A stretch of 64,000 nucleotides of DNA from CAZOEL01 sp964578835 (GCA_964578835.1 CAZOEL010000007.1:52013-116012); one strand, 5' to 3'; positions 17,507 to 26,923 are shown, numbered from the stretch's first letter. The notes: generated by a model not told the origin, from the letters alone. Program-made: numbers and translations.

Positions 17507-18277
17507 CTACCGGGCGAAGCCTTTAAGCAACTGGAAGAGATATCCTATGAGCTTCTCCATGCCGGGCTCCCAGAGGGATACGGACAGGGCGAGAAGCGCG
17601 AAGCCGATGAGAATCGTTAGAGGAAAGCTCGTGGCGATGATGTTGAGCTGAGGAGAGAATTTACTCATAAGCCCCAGAGCGAGGTGGGTGAGCATGAGCG
17701 CAATCGTTATGGGGGCCGACAATTGAATGGCTATTGGAAACAGACGGCCTGAAAGAGCGACTATGTCATGGTAGGTGTTCGTGGTCAGGGCGAAGGAGCC
17801 TATGGGAATGGTGCGGTAGCTTTCGACTATTGCGCGTATAACCACATGGTGACCATTCATGCCGAAGAAGATCAGAGTGGCGACGACCTGAAAAAAACGG
17901 CTTATCACCGTTACCTGGCTGCCGGACTGAGGGTCGGCGACTTGAGCGAAGCCAAAGCCCATCTGGAATGTGATGAGCTCGCCCGCGATCTGAAAGGCCC
18001 CGAAAATCAACAGAACCATGAGTCCCATTATCATGCCGAAGATCATTTCGCCCAGAACCGCTCCAAAGAGAGGCGCCGGATGAAATGAAAGGGGCGAGAT
18101 GGAATTATGAGGGAGCAGATAGACCATCACGGAAAGGGCTACGATGAGGGGCGCCTTGATTGCTCCGGGCAGCTGACTGCCTCTAAAGACTGGAATCATG
18201 AACAAGACTATGCTCATGCGTAAGAAAATAGCCAGGAAGACAGCTATTTCAGTCATGTTGACGTTGAAGGTCGCCAT
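17507..18277 (-). CDS. fliR: Flagellar export gate protein FliR
   Basis: 256 residues, strongly hydrophobic, with conserved stretches GAVLGEMIFGMIMGL and a Q-x-G-F-x-x-A segment (FQMGFGFAQVADPQSGSQ). It forms the helical export gate with FliP and FliQ. It follows fliQ by 13 bp. Confidence 0.95.
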   Translation of the reverse strand: MATFNVNMTEIAVFLAIFLRMSIVLFMIPVFRGSQLPGAIKAPLIVALSVMVYLLPHNSISPLSFHPAPLFGAVLGEMIFGMIMGLMVLLIFGAFQIAGELITFQMGFGFAQVADPQSGSQVTVISRFFQVVATLIFFGMNGHHVVIRAIVESYRTIPIGSFALTTNTYHDIVALSGRLFPIAIQLSAPITIALMLTHLALGLMSKFSPQLNIIATSFPLTILIGFALLALSVSLWEPGMEKLIGYLFQLLKGFAR

Positions 18278-18290
18278 GGCGTGACTCTGC

Positions 18291-18560
18291 CTAACGTATC
18301 CATTGTGGGATCATCTGCAGGATCTCTCGCGTGAAGTCCAGAAGCTTGGTTATCATCCACGAGCCGAATAAAATCAGAGAGGCGAAAGTTAGAACGATCT
18401 TGGGCACAAAGGATACCGTCATTTCCTGGATCTGGGTGACGGACTGAAAGATGCCGACCAACAACCCCACCGCCAGGCTTACCAGCAGCACGGGCATACT
18501 GACGAGAATCAATGTTTCCAGCGCCTGGCGCGCCAGGCCGATAATGAAGTCGGAGGTCAT
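18291..18560 (-). CDS. fliQ: Flagellar export gate protein FliQ
   Basis: 89 residues, two membrane helices with the conserved GLLVGIFQSVTQIQEMTVSF turn between them. Four copies join FliP5-FliR1 in the export gate. It lies 13 bp after fliP. Confidence 0.96.
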   Translation of the reverse strand: MTSDFIIGLARQALETLILVSMPVLLVSLAVGLLVGIFQSVTQIQEMTVSFVPKIVLTFASLILFGSWMITKLLDFTREILQMIPQWIR

Positions 18561-18573
18561 GGGCTCATCTCTT

Positions 18574-19383
18574 TTACTGGAAGCTTTTAACCATGGATGT
18601 GATCAACAGGTTCCATCCGTCCACCAGAACGAACAACATGAGCTTGAAGGGCATGGAGATCATAACGGGCGGGAGCATCATCATTCCCATCGAGAGAAGA
18701 ATGCTCGACACGACCATGTCCAGGATGATGAACGGAAGATACAGTAGAAAGCCAATCTGAAACGCGGTTTTTAGCTCGCTTATAACGAAGGCCGGAATCA
18801 AAACGTCCAGTGAGAGGCTTTCCGCATTCTTGGGCTTTTCCTGTTGGGAGAGCGAGAGAAAAAGAGCAAGATCCTGCTTTCTGGTCTGTTTCAGCATAAA
18901 CTCCTTGAGAGGTTTTGCTGCGCTCTTGAGAAACTCCTCTCCGGATATTTGGCGCTTTTGGTAAGGAACGAGCGCTTCCTGGTGAATCTGCTGCCAGACC
19001 GGCTGCATGATGTAAAAGGTTAAGAAAAGCGCCAGCCCGATGATAATCTGGTTTGAAGGAGCAGACTGAGTGCCCATTGCCTGACGCAAAAAGGAAAAGA
19101 CGACTGTCAGTCGAGTGAAGGATGTCATGAGAATAAGCAGTGCGGGAGCCAGGGAGATGATCGTAAGCATGATGAGGGTAGTAAGAACGCCGGATATCTG
19201 CTTGGGCGCATCGGGATCATCCAGATTGAAGCGAATGCCGGGCAAAGAGACCTCCGCGGCCGAGGCGAGGGAGGGCATGCATATGAGAAGACATGCGACG
19301 CTCGCAGCAACAAAGAAGGCAATATCCCAAGAGCATATCGCCGGTCCGTATTGGCGTCTCTCAGCATCCTTAAGCTCAAGCAT
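18574..19383 (-). CDS. fliP: Flagellar export gate protein FliP
   Basis: About 269 residues with a cleavable signal-like N-terminus (CLLICMPSLASA) and the FliP core segments LLILMTSFTRLTVVFSFLR and SELKTAFQIGFLLYLPF. It forms the pentameric ring of the export gate. I chose the ATG at 19383, which overlaps the fliO stop by 8 bases (coupled translation). An upstream ATG at 19404 would add seven residues and has no better ribosome-binding site. Confidence 0.93.
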   Translation of the reverse strand: MLELKDAERRQYGPAICSWDIAFFVAASVACLLICMPSLASAAEVSLPGIRFNLDDPDAPKQISGVLTTLIMLTIISLAPALLILMTSFTRLTVVFSFLRQAMGTQSAPSNQIIIGLALFLTFYIMQPVWQQIHQEALVPYQKRQISGEEFLKSAAKPLKEFMLKQTRKQDLALFLSLSQQEKPKNAESLSLDVLIPAFVISELKTAFQIGFLLYLPFIILDMVVSSILLSMGMMMLPPVMISMPFKLMLFVLVDGWNLLITSMVKSFQ

Positions 19384-19687
19384 CGTCGCCGCCCGTTTTC
19401 TCATCCCGCGAGGGAGTTGATTGGCCCAATGTCGTCAGAAGATTTATCCCCTGGGGTGAAAGCCCCAGAAGGAGGATTTGGTCCTGAGCTCTTACAATCA
19501 ACAGATAGTGCTTCAATCCAACAGCGCGCTGACTCAAGACCTCTATTTCTCCGATTCCATCCGACTTTCTTATCAGATTGCCAAATCTTTTCATGCCGTA
19601 GACCGCCAGAGCCAATAAGCCAAGGACAAGCGCCAGGCTTACTCCCACTTTGGCCAATTCGCGTCCGAGCTCCAGCGTATCTCCCAT
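19376..19687 (-). CDS. fliO: Flagellar biosynthesis protein FliO
   Basis: 103 residues, one membrane helix (VGVSLALVLGLLALAVYGM) followed by a small cytoplasmic domain (EIEVLSQRAVGLKHYLLIV, ILLLGLSPQGINLL) typical of FliO, which helps FliP assemble. The ATG at 19687 has GGAG 5 bases upstream; a TTG at 19702 is less likely. A 146-bp spacer separates it from fliN. Confidence 0.88.
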   Translation of the reverse strand: MGDTLELGRELAKVGVSLALVLGLLALAVYGMKRFGNLIRKSDGIGEIEVLSQRAVGLKHYLLIVRAQDQILLLGLSPQGINLLTTLGQSTPSRDEKTGGDDA

Positions 19688-19833
19688 ACTTGCTCCAGCC
19701 AACCCTCATTAACAAAACGTTGCTGTGAATCCACTCATTGCCTTCTTTGTTGTGGCATGGTCTACCGACCCTGCCACAATGGAGGATCAGGCCTCCGATT
19801 GCAGGCGCCGGTCCTTTTGGCTTCGCGAATGGC

Positions 19834-20196
19834 TCAGGCAAGCTGCTTCACGCGTTCAATGGGACTGATGATATCGGTTATGCGGACGCCGAACTTCTCG
19901 TTGATAACGACCGCCTCACCTCGAGCTATCAGTCTCTGATTGACCAGTATTTCCAGAGGCTCGCCCGCCAGCTTGCTCAGCTCGATCACAGATCCTTGTC
20001 CGAGCTGAAGGAGGTCGTTAATGAGCATGCTTGTGCTGCCAAGCTCAACAGATACCTCGAGGGGAATATCGAGCAGGAAATCAAGATCTCTCATCGTCTT
20101 TTTCGGTGAATCCTGATCAAAGCCGGAAAAGGAGGCTTTTTCCTGTGGAGATGAAAGCGTCTCGAGATTCTCTGGGGTAAAATCTTTTGCATCCAT
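19834..20196 (-). CDS. fliN: Flagellar motor switch protein FliN
   Basis: 120 residues. The C-terminal SpoA domain is complete: LLDIPLEVSVELGSTSM, LLQLGQGSVIELSKLAGEPL, NQRLIARGEAVVINEKFGVRI. It forms the bottom of the C-ring together with FliM. I prefer the ATG at 20196 (AAGGA 6 bases upstream) over a GTG at 20217. It follows fliM closely. Confidence 0.95.
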   Translation of the reverse strand: MDAKDFTPENLETLSSPQEKASFSGFDQDSPKKTMRDLDFLLDIPLEVSVELGSTSMLINDLLQLGQGSVIELSKLAGEPLEILVNQRLIARGEAVVINEKFGVRITDIISPIERVKQLA

Positions 20197-20221
20197 ATCG
20201 GGTCCTTCTTTGCTCACGAAG

Positions 20222-21205
20222 CTATTCTTTAATGGCGGAGATTATCTCCTTGATTTGGAAAGCCTTGTTTCCTCTGGTTACTCCGGCAAAAGCCTTAAAT
20301 TTGGGGACTCCTTCGACCTTGACTGTCAAAGGACTGTCTACGTCCTGGTTGAGCACCAGGATATCGCCCACTTCCAATTGGAGTAGATCTCGCCCTTTGA
20401 CGTTCGTTCTTCCAAGCTCGACCAGCAGATTGACATCCACCTGGCGCAGTCTCTTCTTCAGCCGTTCGATCCATCCCTGGTCAACTTCGAGCTGATCGCT
20501 CTGATAGCTGGCGTAGAGCTTGTCACGAATAGGCTCTATGGTCGAATACGGCAAACAGAGTATCAGCTTTCCTATAAGCCTGTCCAACTCCAGTTCGAAG
20601 TGCACGACGATGACTACATCGGAAGGGGGAACGATCGTTGCGAATTGTGGGTTCACTTCGGAACGGACGAACTGGAAGCTGATCGAGCTCACCGGTTTCC
20701 ATGCCTGATCGAGATCCTTTAGCGTACTCTGAACGATTTTGTGGATTACCCGATGTTCTATGGAAGTGAAGTCCCTTCCCTCAATCTTGAAATTGCTTCT
20801 CCCGGTTCCGCCGAAAAAGCAATCGATCAGATTGAAGATCAGCCGGCTCTCCACTACAAGAAGCGCATGACCTCTCAGAGGGTCCAATTTCAATACGTGC
20901 AGGCTGGTTGGCACAGGCAGCGTTCTTACGAATTCTCCGAATTTGATCATTTCGGTCTGAGTGACCGTGATGTCGATGACTTTCCTCAATGAACCGGAGA
21001 GGCTAACGCGGTAGAGGCGCGCAAACCGATCGTTGATGATCTCGAGGGTCGGCATTCGCCCACGGATGATTCGGTCCTGACTCGTGAGATCGTAGGACCG
21101 AATTCCATCCCCGGCATTCTCATCCTTCTTGTCGGATTCGATGTCTCCGTTGGAAAGGCCCCTGAGTAGGGCGTCAACTTCTTCTTGAGTAAGGATCTTT
21201 TCCAT
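20222..21205 (-). CDS. fliM: Flagellar motor switch protein FliM
   Basis: 327 residues. The N-terminus MEKILTQEEVDALLRG is the CheY-binding and anchoring peptide of FliM, followed by the CheC-like middle domain and the SpoA domain (VDVNLLVELGRTNVKGRDLLQLEVGDIL). It controls rotation direction. It follows fliL by 25 bp. Confidence 0.97.
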   Translation of the reverse strand: MEKILTQEEVDALLRGLSNGDIESDKKDENAGDGIRSYDLTSQDRIIRGRMPTLEIINDRFARLYRVSLSGSLRKVIDITVTQTEMIKFGEFVRTLPVPTSLHVLKLDPLRGHALLVVESRLIFNLIDCFFGGTGRSNFKIEGRDFTSIEHRVIHKIVQSTLKDLDQAWKPVSSISFQFVRSEVNPQFATIVPPSDVVIVVHFELELDRLIGKLILCLPYSTIEPIRDKLYASYQSDQLEVDQGWIERLKKRLRQVDVNLLVELGRTNVKGRDLLQLEVGDILVLNQDVDSPLTVKVEGVPKFKAFAGVTRGNKAFQIKEIISAIKE

Positions 21206-21230
21206 GTATGGAAATTTCTCTCAATGCGAT

Positions 21231-21716
21231 CTACTGAATGATGAAGTCAGTAAAATAGATCTCTTTTACCTGCCCGGTTTTTACGATCTTGTTCAACTGG
21301 GCGATCATTTCCTTCTTTAAGCTTGTCTTGCCCGAGGGGCTTGCCAGATCTTCGAATTCCTTACTCGATAGAATCATGATCATGGAATCTTTCATCTCGA
21401 AGCCTCGATTTGTGAATTCTTCGAGAACAGAGGGGCCGGTCAGCTCCAGCTTCATGGTCATCTTGAGGTAGCGCTTTCCCCCGGCATCGGCTAGATTGAC
21501 AATGAAAGGCTCCCAATCGAAAATAACCGGTTGCGCCGATTGCGCCGGCTGCGGAGCTTCTTCCGCGTGGCTTTTGAAAAATTTCGAATATCCGAAAAAT
21601 CCTCCCCCACCAAGGAGAGCCAAAGCCGCCACTACTATGATTATCAATTTGGACTTGGAAGAGCCCTTCTCCTGCTCTTCACCGGCCGACCCTCCGGATT
21701 CCTTTTTGGAGGCCAT
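21231..21716 (-). CDS. fliL: Flagellar basal body-associated protein FliL
   Basis: 161 residues: a charged cytoplasmic tail, one membrane helix (LIIIVVAALALLGGGGFFGY) and a periplasmic domain beginning WEPFIVNLADAGGKRYLKM and ending in the family-typical FTDFIIQ. It stabilises stator function. AGGAG lies upstream of the ATG at 21716. A longer frame to 21803 would begin upstream of the transcription start predicted from the sigma-54 site, so the shorter form is right. First gene of the fliL-to-DUF2802 operon. Confidence 0.94.
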   Translation of the reverse strand: MASKKESGGSAGEEQEKGSSKSKLIIIVVAALALLGGGGFFGYSKFFKSHAEEAPQPAQSAQPVIFDWEPFIVNLADAGGKRYLKMTMKLELTGPSVLEEFTNRGFEMKDSMIMILSSKEFEDLASPSGKTSLKKEMIAQLNKIVKTGQVKEIYFTDFIIQ

Positions 21717-21803
21717 TGTTCTTTCGCTCCTTTCGATGCGCGACTGCGGTTTTGCGTTAAACGAAAGATCGGAGATCATCTCTCTTCGATCGGTTTGTTT
21801 CAA

Positions 21804-21819
21804 AGCAACGAATGTGCCA
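21804..21819 (-). promoter_or_regulatory. Sigma-54 promoter of the fliL operon
   Basis: Minus-strand sequence TGGCACATTCGTTGCT is a full match to the -24/-12 consensus (TGGCAC, 5 bases, TTGCW; GG and GC separated by exactly 10). The start of transcription would be near 21793, giving a leader of about 75 bases before fliL. It lies between a terminator-like hairpin and the first gene of the block. Confidence 0.8.
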
Positions 21820-22034
21820 CGCGATGGGCGATAGCGATCGTCAGCGCCCTTCAGACCGGGAATAGCGCTATGGGCTATTGTTTTGGCTGCCTTCTGGCGA
21901 GATCCCGGGAGATTTGCGGCTTAAAGCAAATCTTCCGGGAAGAGAAAAGCGTCTCTGGTCAACAGTTTGACGGGAAGCACAAGAAAGGGAAAATAAAGAT
22001 AGAAGTCCGGAGTCAAAAGAAATCCTAAATAAGT

Positions 22035-22083
22035 CTTCCCGTCACTCATCCAGGAGTGGTCTTCACAGACGAGCGACGGGAGG
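22035..22083 (-). terminator. Candidate terminator after the short hook gene
   Basis: Two 13-base arms (22035-22047 and 22071-22083) pair with two imperfect positions. On the minus strand the hairpin directly follows the flgE-like stop codon and is followed by a moderately T-rich tract (TTTAGGATTTCTTTT). It separates the fliK-flgD-flgE block from the fliL operon. Confidence 0.5.
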
Positions 22084-22093
22084 AAAGAAAGAG

Positions 22094-22897
22094 CTATCTT
22101 ACCATGTTGATCGCGGTATCGAGCAAATCCTTGCTTGTTGTGATGGTCTTGGAATTGGCGTTGTAGCTTGCCTGATAGATGATCATGTCGACCATCTCCT
22201 TGGCCATGTCCACATTGGAGCCTTCGAGGGTGAAGTCGACTATCTGACCGAAAATTCCAGGAGAAGTCTGATTGTCAAAAGATTGCCCAACGTCTGGACC
22301 TGAAATATAGAGGTTGCCTCCCTGTCGAACCAATCCATTTTTGTTCGAGAAGGAAGTGAGGAGCAGATTGAATTCGGTAGTGGCGGTCCCATCCGCTGCA
22401 ACCGTAACCAAGTCTCCGTTGGTGTTCACATAAATGCTTGTGCAGGCAGTAGGATCGGCGACAAGGATAGGACCTAGAGCGCCGCCGACGCCGCCCGCGG
22501 CGCCCTGGACCTGATGGCCCTGAGTGTTGACGAGATAGCCGCTTGCATCCAGGTAAAAGTGTCCATCGCGCGTATAATAGGTTCTTCCACTGTCAGGATT
22601 CACTACGTTGAAGAAGCCTTCCCCGCTGACCGTCAGGTCGGACCAACTGGCGCTGGTCACAAAAGAGCCTTGAGCGAAGTTGGTTGTGAAGCCGAGAACC
22701 GTGCTTCCGATGCCTTCTCCCTCCTGATCGTTCGCGAATATAGAGTAATACGAATTCACCATATCGCCGAAATGGATGGAGTTGGATTTGAATGCTGTCG
22801 TATTTGCATTGGAGATGTTGTCGCTCACTACCGAAATGGCGCTGGCGAAGCTATTGAGGCCGCTTACTCCATTGTAAAGCGCAGTATTGATTCCCAT
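22094..22897 (-). CDS. Short flagellar hook-type protein (FlgE/F/G family) in the flgE position
   Basis: 267 residues, against roughly 400 or more for most hook proteins. The N-terminus (ALYNGVSGLNSF, VSDNISNANTTAFKS, HFGDMV) is FlgE-like; the middle has LTVSGEGFFNVV and YYTRDGHFYLDASGYLV; the C-terminus (GSNVDMAKEMVDMIIYQASY) is the shared axial-protein ending. The D2 (FlaE) insertion of true hook proteins is absent. Its place after fliK-flgD is that of flgE, but its size is that of the rod proteins FlgF/FlgG. It is either a minimal hook protein or a rod/hook paralogue with the main hook gene elsewhere. Confidence 0.75.
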   Translation of the reverse strand: MGINTALYNGVSGLNSFASAISVVSDNISNANTTAFKSNSIHFGDMVNSYYSIFANDQEGEGIGSTVLGFTTNFAQGSFVTSASWSDLTVSGEGFFNVVNPDSGRTYYTRDGHFYLDASGYLVNTQGHQVQGAAGGVGGALGPILVADPTACTSIYVNTNGDLVTVAADGTATTEFNLLLTSFSNKNGLVRQGGNLYISGPDVGQSFDNQTSPGIFGQIVDFTLEGSNVDMAKEMVDMIIYQASYNANSKTITTSKDLLDTAINMVR

Positions 22898-22969
22898 TTT
22901 TCGACTCCTTCTTATTGTATAAAGTCTTCTTTAATTAGCGCGCGTCATGTCTTAAACGGTATTGGGCCC

Positions 22970-23683
22970 TCAGATATATGCGATATCGTTTACTTCCAAT
23001 ACCGATGCAATAGAAAGCTTGATTCCATCTGTTCCGTTGAGGATCAAAAAGGGCGATCCGTTTTCCACTCGGAAAGAGGAGGCCTCGCCGCTGATGCTCT
23101 TCGTTACTTTAAGGGAGACGCCCTTTGAATCCGCAGCTTGCACATCGAAGCGGTAGATTCCATCCTTCATTTTTTCGCCTGCATCGTTTTGGCCATCCCA
23201 GGCGATATCATAACTTCCGGGATTCTGGGCGCCGATGCTCATGGTTCGGACCAGTTGGCTCTGATCGTTGTAGATCTTTACCGTGACAGCTGCGGCGGAC
23301 GCCTGCAGCGCATACCGGCCGTTGGAAATCTCTCCGTCTTTCAATTGCAGGGAATTATCCGATCCCACCACCTGCTTGCCGAGGACGTCAACCATCTGTG
23401 CGGTATTAATAGATGTGAGATAGGATTGCTGCCCTTCCAGAAGAGTCTGGATTTGCGAGAGCTTCTCGACGGTCGAGAACTGAGCTAACTGAGCTGAAAG
23501 CTCATGCGACTCCAGTGGGTTGTTCGGGTCCTGGTATTGCAGCTGGGTCGTAAAAAGCGTCAAAAATGAATTCATGTTCATAAGGCTGCCGGCGTTTTTG
23601 TTTGTTGAGCTGCTGGCCGCATCGGCTGTCAAGTTGTTCTGGGCAAATCCGGCGCCTATGGATTGAGTTGACAAAGTAGACAT
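22970..23683 (-). CDS. flgD: Hook assembly scaffold FlgD
   Basis: 237 residues. The N-terminal segment (MNSFLTLFTTQLQYQDPNNPLE, then LAQFSTVEKLSQI) is the export and cap region. A C-terminal FlgD Ig-like/tudor region follows (VKIYNDQSQLVRTM ... YDIAWDGQNDAGEKMKDGIY). It caps the growing hook. AAGGAGG lies 5 bases before the ATG. A 7-bp stem hairpin (23696-23723) sits immediately upstream of that ribosome-binding site. Confidence 0.94.
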   Translation of the reverse strand: MSTLSTQSIGAGFAQNNLTADAASSSTNKNAGSLMNMNSFLTLFTTQLQYQDPNNPLESHELSAQLAQFSTVEKLSQIQTLLEGQQSYLTSINTAQMVDVLGKQVVGSDNSLQLKDGEISNGRYALQASAAAVTVKIYNDQSQLVRTMSIGAQNPGSYDIAWDGQNDAGEKMKDGIYRFDVQAADSKGVSLKVTKSISGEASSFRVENGSPFLILNGTDGIKLSIASVLEVNDIAYI

Positions 23684-23731
23684 CGAGTCCTCCTTGGGAG
23701 CAAGTTGAAGATAGTATGCTCCCGGGTAAAT

Positions 23732-26544
23732 TTACGCGAAAACGCTGATGATTTGTTCTCCTACGGCGCTTCTTCGGATCTTTCTCCCTACCGCGATATC
23801 ACTCGGTTCAACTCCCCGGGCTTTGCTGTTGTCTTCATTCCGCCTTCTTGAGGAAGATGGCTGCTGCTGATTCGATTGTCTCCCATCTTTGCTGCTGCTG
23901 ACGTCAACAAAAAACTGACTGAGCGATAGCCCTTGCTCCTGCAAATGTTGACGAAGAATTGGAAGGTTCTGAGCCAGTAAGGATTTCACTTGCTCGCTGC
24001 TTGTGGAAACCCAGGCGCTGACTTGATCCTGATTGGCTTCTACTTTCAAGACGATTTTTCCCAATTGTTCCGGCTCGATTTCAAGAGTGAGGTATTGACG
24101 CTTCTGATGGTTTAGATCGCCTATTTTTTCAGACAATTCAACGGCCCACGACGGATTGTAAAGCGACAGTCGTTCCGTCGGCGTGTTTGTGGAGCTTGCT
24201 GCAGACACATTCTGCCGCGGTCCTTTCAAGGCTTCAACCCATAAAGGATCATCCGAGGACTCCGGTGTTGATGCCTGTGTGGGATCTGCCGCATTCTCCG
24301 CATGCAAAGACTCTGGATCTCGAGACTTGCCGCCACCATGAGTTGATGAATCGCCGGCATCCTTTGAGGCATTATTTGTTGCCCCTTCCGAATGATTTTC
24401 AGCGCTTAAGAATCGTTGTCCAAAATCTTCCGACCGATTGTTGCTATTCACTTCCGCTACGGAGTATTCATCATGTGTTTCGTATTCTCTTTCAATCCCG
24501 GAAATGGGGGAGTACGTTTCCGCGAGCTTCTTACTCTGTTCGTTGTAGAATTTCATTCCTGCAATCTGGGCCGCCGTCCCAACGTTTTCCTGAGCTTGTT
24601 TCTTTTCAATGGAACCGGAGTCTTCAACTGCTGGCGCATCATCTCTTTGCGCTACAAAGGTATTTTTTGAAGCTGCGGATTTTGCGGCGTGGGGTCTATA
24701 GAGCTCGGCATCCGTTGCGTCCGAGAAGGCGTTTCNNNNNNNNNNNNNNNNNNNNNNNNNNNNNNNNNNNNNNNNNNNNNNNNNNNNNNNNNNNNNNNNN
24801 NNNNNNNNNNNNNNNNNNNNNNNNNNNNNNNNNNNATCGCCTTTGCGGTCTGCCGAAGGCTGGGGCGGGAGGCGCTCTCCGAATGATCCGCCGTCGGATT
24901 GGAGGGCTCTTCTGAAATCGCGATCTTTGCGGCGTGGGGTCTATAGAGCTCGGCATCCGTTGCGTCCGAGAAGGCGTTTCGCTCTTCAGGCCTGGAGCTT
25001 TGCTCCGGGCGCTCGATCCGGGCAGAGAGGCTCGGGCTGGCTTCCACGATCTTGGGGGAATCCAGGATGTCCCTTTCCTCGGATGGGGCCCACGACTTTG
25101 CGGCCGCTCTTTGTGAAGGGACGGACGCCCGAGAAAGCGCAGAGTCGTCTTCGATAATGAAGGCGTCCCGCTGAGCGATCTCGGAAGTGGTCGTATCGAT
25201 CGCCTTTGCGGTCTGCCGAAGGCTGGGGCGGGAGGCGCTCTCCGAATGATCCGTCGCGGAATTGCCGAAGTCGAGTGAGAAGCCTTTGAGATCGGCGCTC
25301 AAGGTTTCATGGTCACTGTTGGTCTCCGCTACGCTCGGGGAAGCTTTCTTGGTTGCCGTTGGCTCGGGCTGGATAGGCTCAGCGGTTCTGATCCCAGCGT
25401 CAATGAAGCTTTGGGGCGATCGACTTACTCCTTCAACGGCTTCGCTTCGAACATGGACGGGATTTGCGAATTGCAGCGGTTCATTGAACCTGGAGCGTGA
25501 TTCAGCCTCCGGTGAGCTTTGCGTCCGGATGGATGAGCGTGGAGATTCCCAAAGTCCACTGCTCTCAATCTCCTGAGAAGCTCTCGGAGCTTCTTTATCA
25601 ACAGTGGGGTCATAGGGCGCGGATGCGTTCACCTTCTCATGGCTGGGCTGAAAAAACGCTGCGCTTGCACCATCATCTTCTGAAGAATAGTCTCTGGAGA
25701 AGCTCGGTATGAGATTATCCGTGAGTCGTTCGACAATCCCTTCGGGAACTGATTGGGGAGAAGATGCTTCCACGGGGGCTTTTACGTCCTGAACGATACA
25801 TTCTTGAATGTTGCGCTCTCCTTTTGAGGCCGCCGCCGCCTTCTGCTCGGAGATCTGCTCGACAATCTTCTCCAAAACGCCCTGAAGCTCTTCCGAAGAG
25901 TAATATCCGCTTGACTTTACATCGACTTGACCAACTTTGCGTACAGATCGGCCCTGATTCTGGGTGAGAGAAGCTACAAGCTCCGAGACGTTCTGCGCGG
26001 TTACCCCTCTCTGGCCGGCAGGCATTTGAGCCGATGCATCTTTTGAATGGCTATATTGGTTAAGGGTAGAGAGCAGAACTTGAAGCGGGAGGTATCCCTG
26101 CGCATTTTCCGCTTCCTTACAGGCTTTTTTTGCTTCCGCAGGCAATCTAAATCCGGAGATGACTTTATCAACAGCGAGGGTGTCTGTAATGAAAACGCTC
26201 TTCTTGACGCTTTCTCTAGAGATGCCTGCAGAACGCGGAGAAGCGCCTCGGATATTTTTTGTGTTTACTCGTTCCGTCGTCTTAGCGACGTTGCCTTCAA
26301 TGGTCGCTGAGCATGCTGCGCTTCCGCTGGATCCGATCGATGGAGGCGTGGCCGGGGCATCTTGCAGGAAAGGATTTTCAGCAAGAAAAGAAGATAACAT
26401 CGCTTCATTCCCGCTCAATTCCGCGTTTTGCATTTTCAACTCTTGGGAGAATTCAGAAGCGGCTATTTTCTTACCGATCTTCCCCTGTTCGCTGGAAAGA
26501 TAGCTCATCATAAGTTGTGCGATATTCAATTGACCCGACTGCAT
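23732..26544 (-). CDS. fliK: Flagellar hook-length control protein FliK, interrupted by an assembly gap
   Basis: As printed, the frame is open from the ATG at 26544 into a block of N and appears out of phase after it. The codons on the far side (from 24733 leftwards) are open and in phase with the C-terminal ORF ending at 23732. Filling the gap with 218 bases, as the flanking repeat predicts, gives one ORF of 976 residues. The long Ser/Glu-rich N-terminal part is the ruler region and contains a 121-residue in-frame tandem duplication. The C-terminal Flg_hook domain (LTLEIEPEQLGKIVLKVEA, ILRQHLQEQGLSLSQFFVDV) triggers the FlhB switch. Far longer than typical FliK (about 400). GAGGA precedes the start. 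Confidence 0.85.
24681..25253. repeat. 328-bp tandem direct repeat in fliK, second copy mostly missing
   Basis: One full copy is 24926-25253. The other copy shows only its first 55 bases (24681-24735) and last 55 bases (24836-24890), with N between. Both 55-base ends are identical to the full copy. The 24836 end is offset by exactly 363 bp (121 codons), so the period is 363 with a 35-bp unique spacer (24891-24925). The missing interior corresponds to 24981-25198. Confidence 0.9.
24736..24835. other. Assembly gap (100 N), probable true length 218 bases
   Basis: Exactly 100 N is a placeholder length. Both edges lie 55 bases inside a repeat, as expected when a short-read graph assembler breaks at repeat boundaries. 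The repeat arithmetic (328 minus 110) gives 218 missing bases. Confidence 0.9.
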
Positions 26545-26611
26545 CGTCGATCCTCAAACAAGATGTCTAGTAACTCGATCGGCCTGTTGCTTCTCGTTGC
26601 GTCCGAGTATA

Positions 26612-26627
26612 AGCAATTGAGGCGCCA
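26612..26627 (-). promoter_or_regulatory. Sigma-54 promoter of the fliK-flgD-flgE block
   Basis: Minus-strand TGGCGCCTCAATTGCT: GG and GC are 10 bases apart, with one mismatch to TGGCAC-N5-TTGCW. Transcription would start near 26601, 57 bases before fliK. The remainder of this 379-bp gap (26545-26923) shows only the hairpin at its far end. Confidence 0.65.
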
Positions 26628-26862
26628 TATTGATTTCGGTGAAGAAGTTGTGTAATTGCAAATAGTTGTATGGTGTGATTCAGCGCTTCATTCTCTCCGG
26701 CGTCTGCTGACCGGAAAATTTTTCCCCGGCATGTATGTAATTCCTTCCGGTCCCATCATTGCCGTTCTGAAAGGCTTCTTCCGATAAGAAACATCAAGGC
26801 GCCTTGCCTTGACGGCAGAGGAATTAAACGGATGCGTCATAGTGTGGAGAAGGTGAGAAACT

Positions 26863-26893
26863 GAGAAGACGCGAAGGATCTCCGCGTCTTCTC
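26863..26893 (-). terminator. Hairpin closing the flgB-to-motE block
   Basis: A perfect 11-bp stem (GAGAAGACGCG / CGCGTCTTCTC) with a 9-base loop stands 30 bases after the motE-like stop codon. The sequence after it on the minus strand (AGTTTCTCACCTTCTCC) is only modestly T-rich, so it may be a weak terminator or an mRNA stabiliser. Confidence 0.5.
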
Positions 26894-26923
26894 ACCTCGT
26901 TTTCAGTTGAGGGATTGGAATGG

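Noticed and set aside
23696..23723. 7-bp hairpin just upstream of the flgD ribosome-binding site as a terminator
   Set aside because: No T-tract follows and flgD is downstream in the same block; at most a minor translation effect.
23732..24733. Apparent separate gene or frameshifted C-terminal fragment of fliK
   Set aside because: The frame is continuous up to the N block, and the phase difference is exactly what a wrong placeholder gap length would cause.
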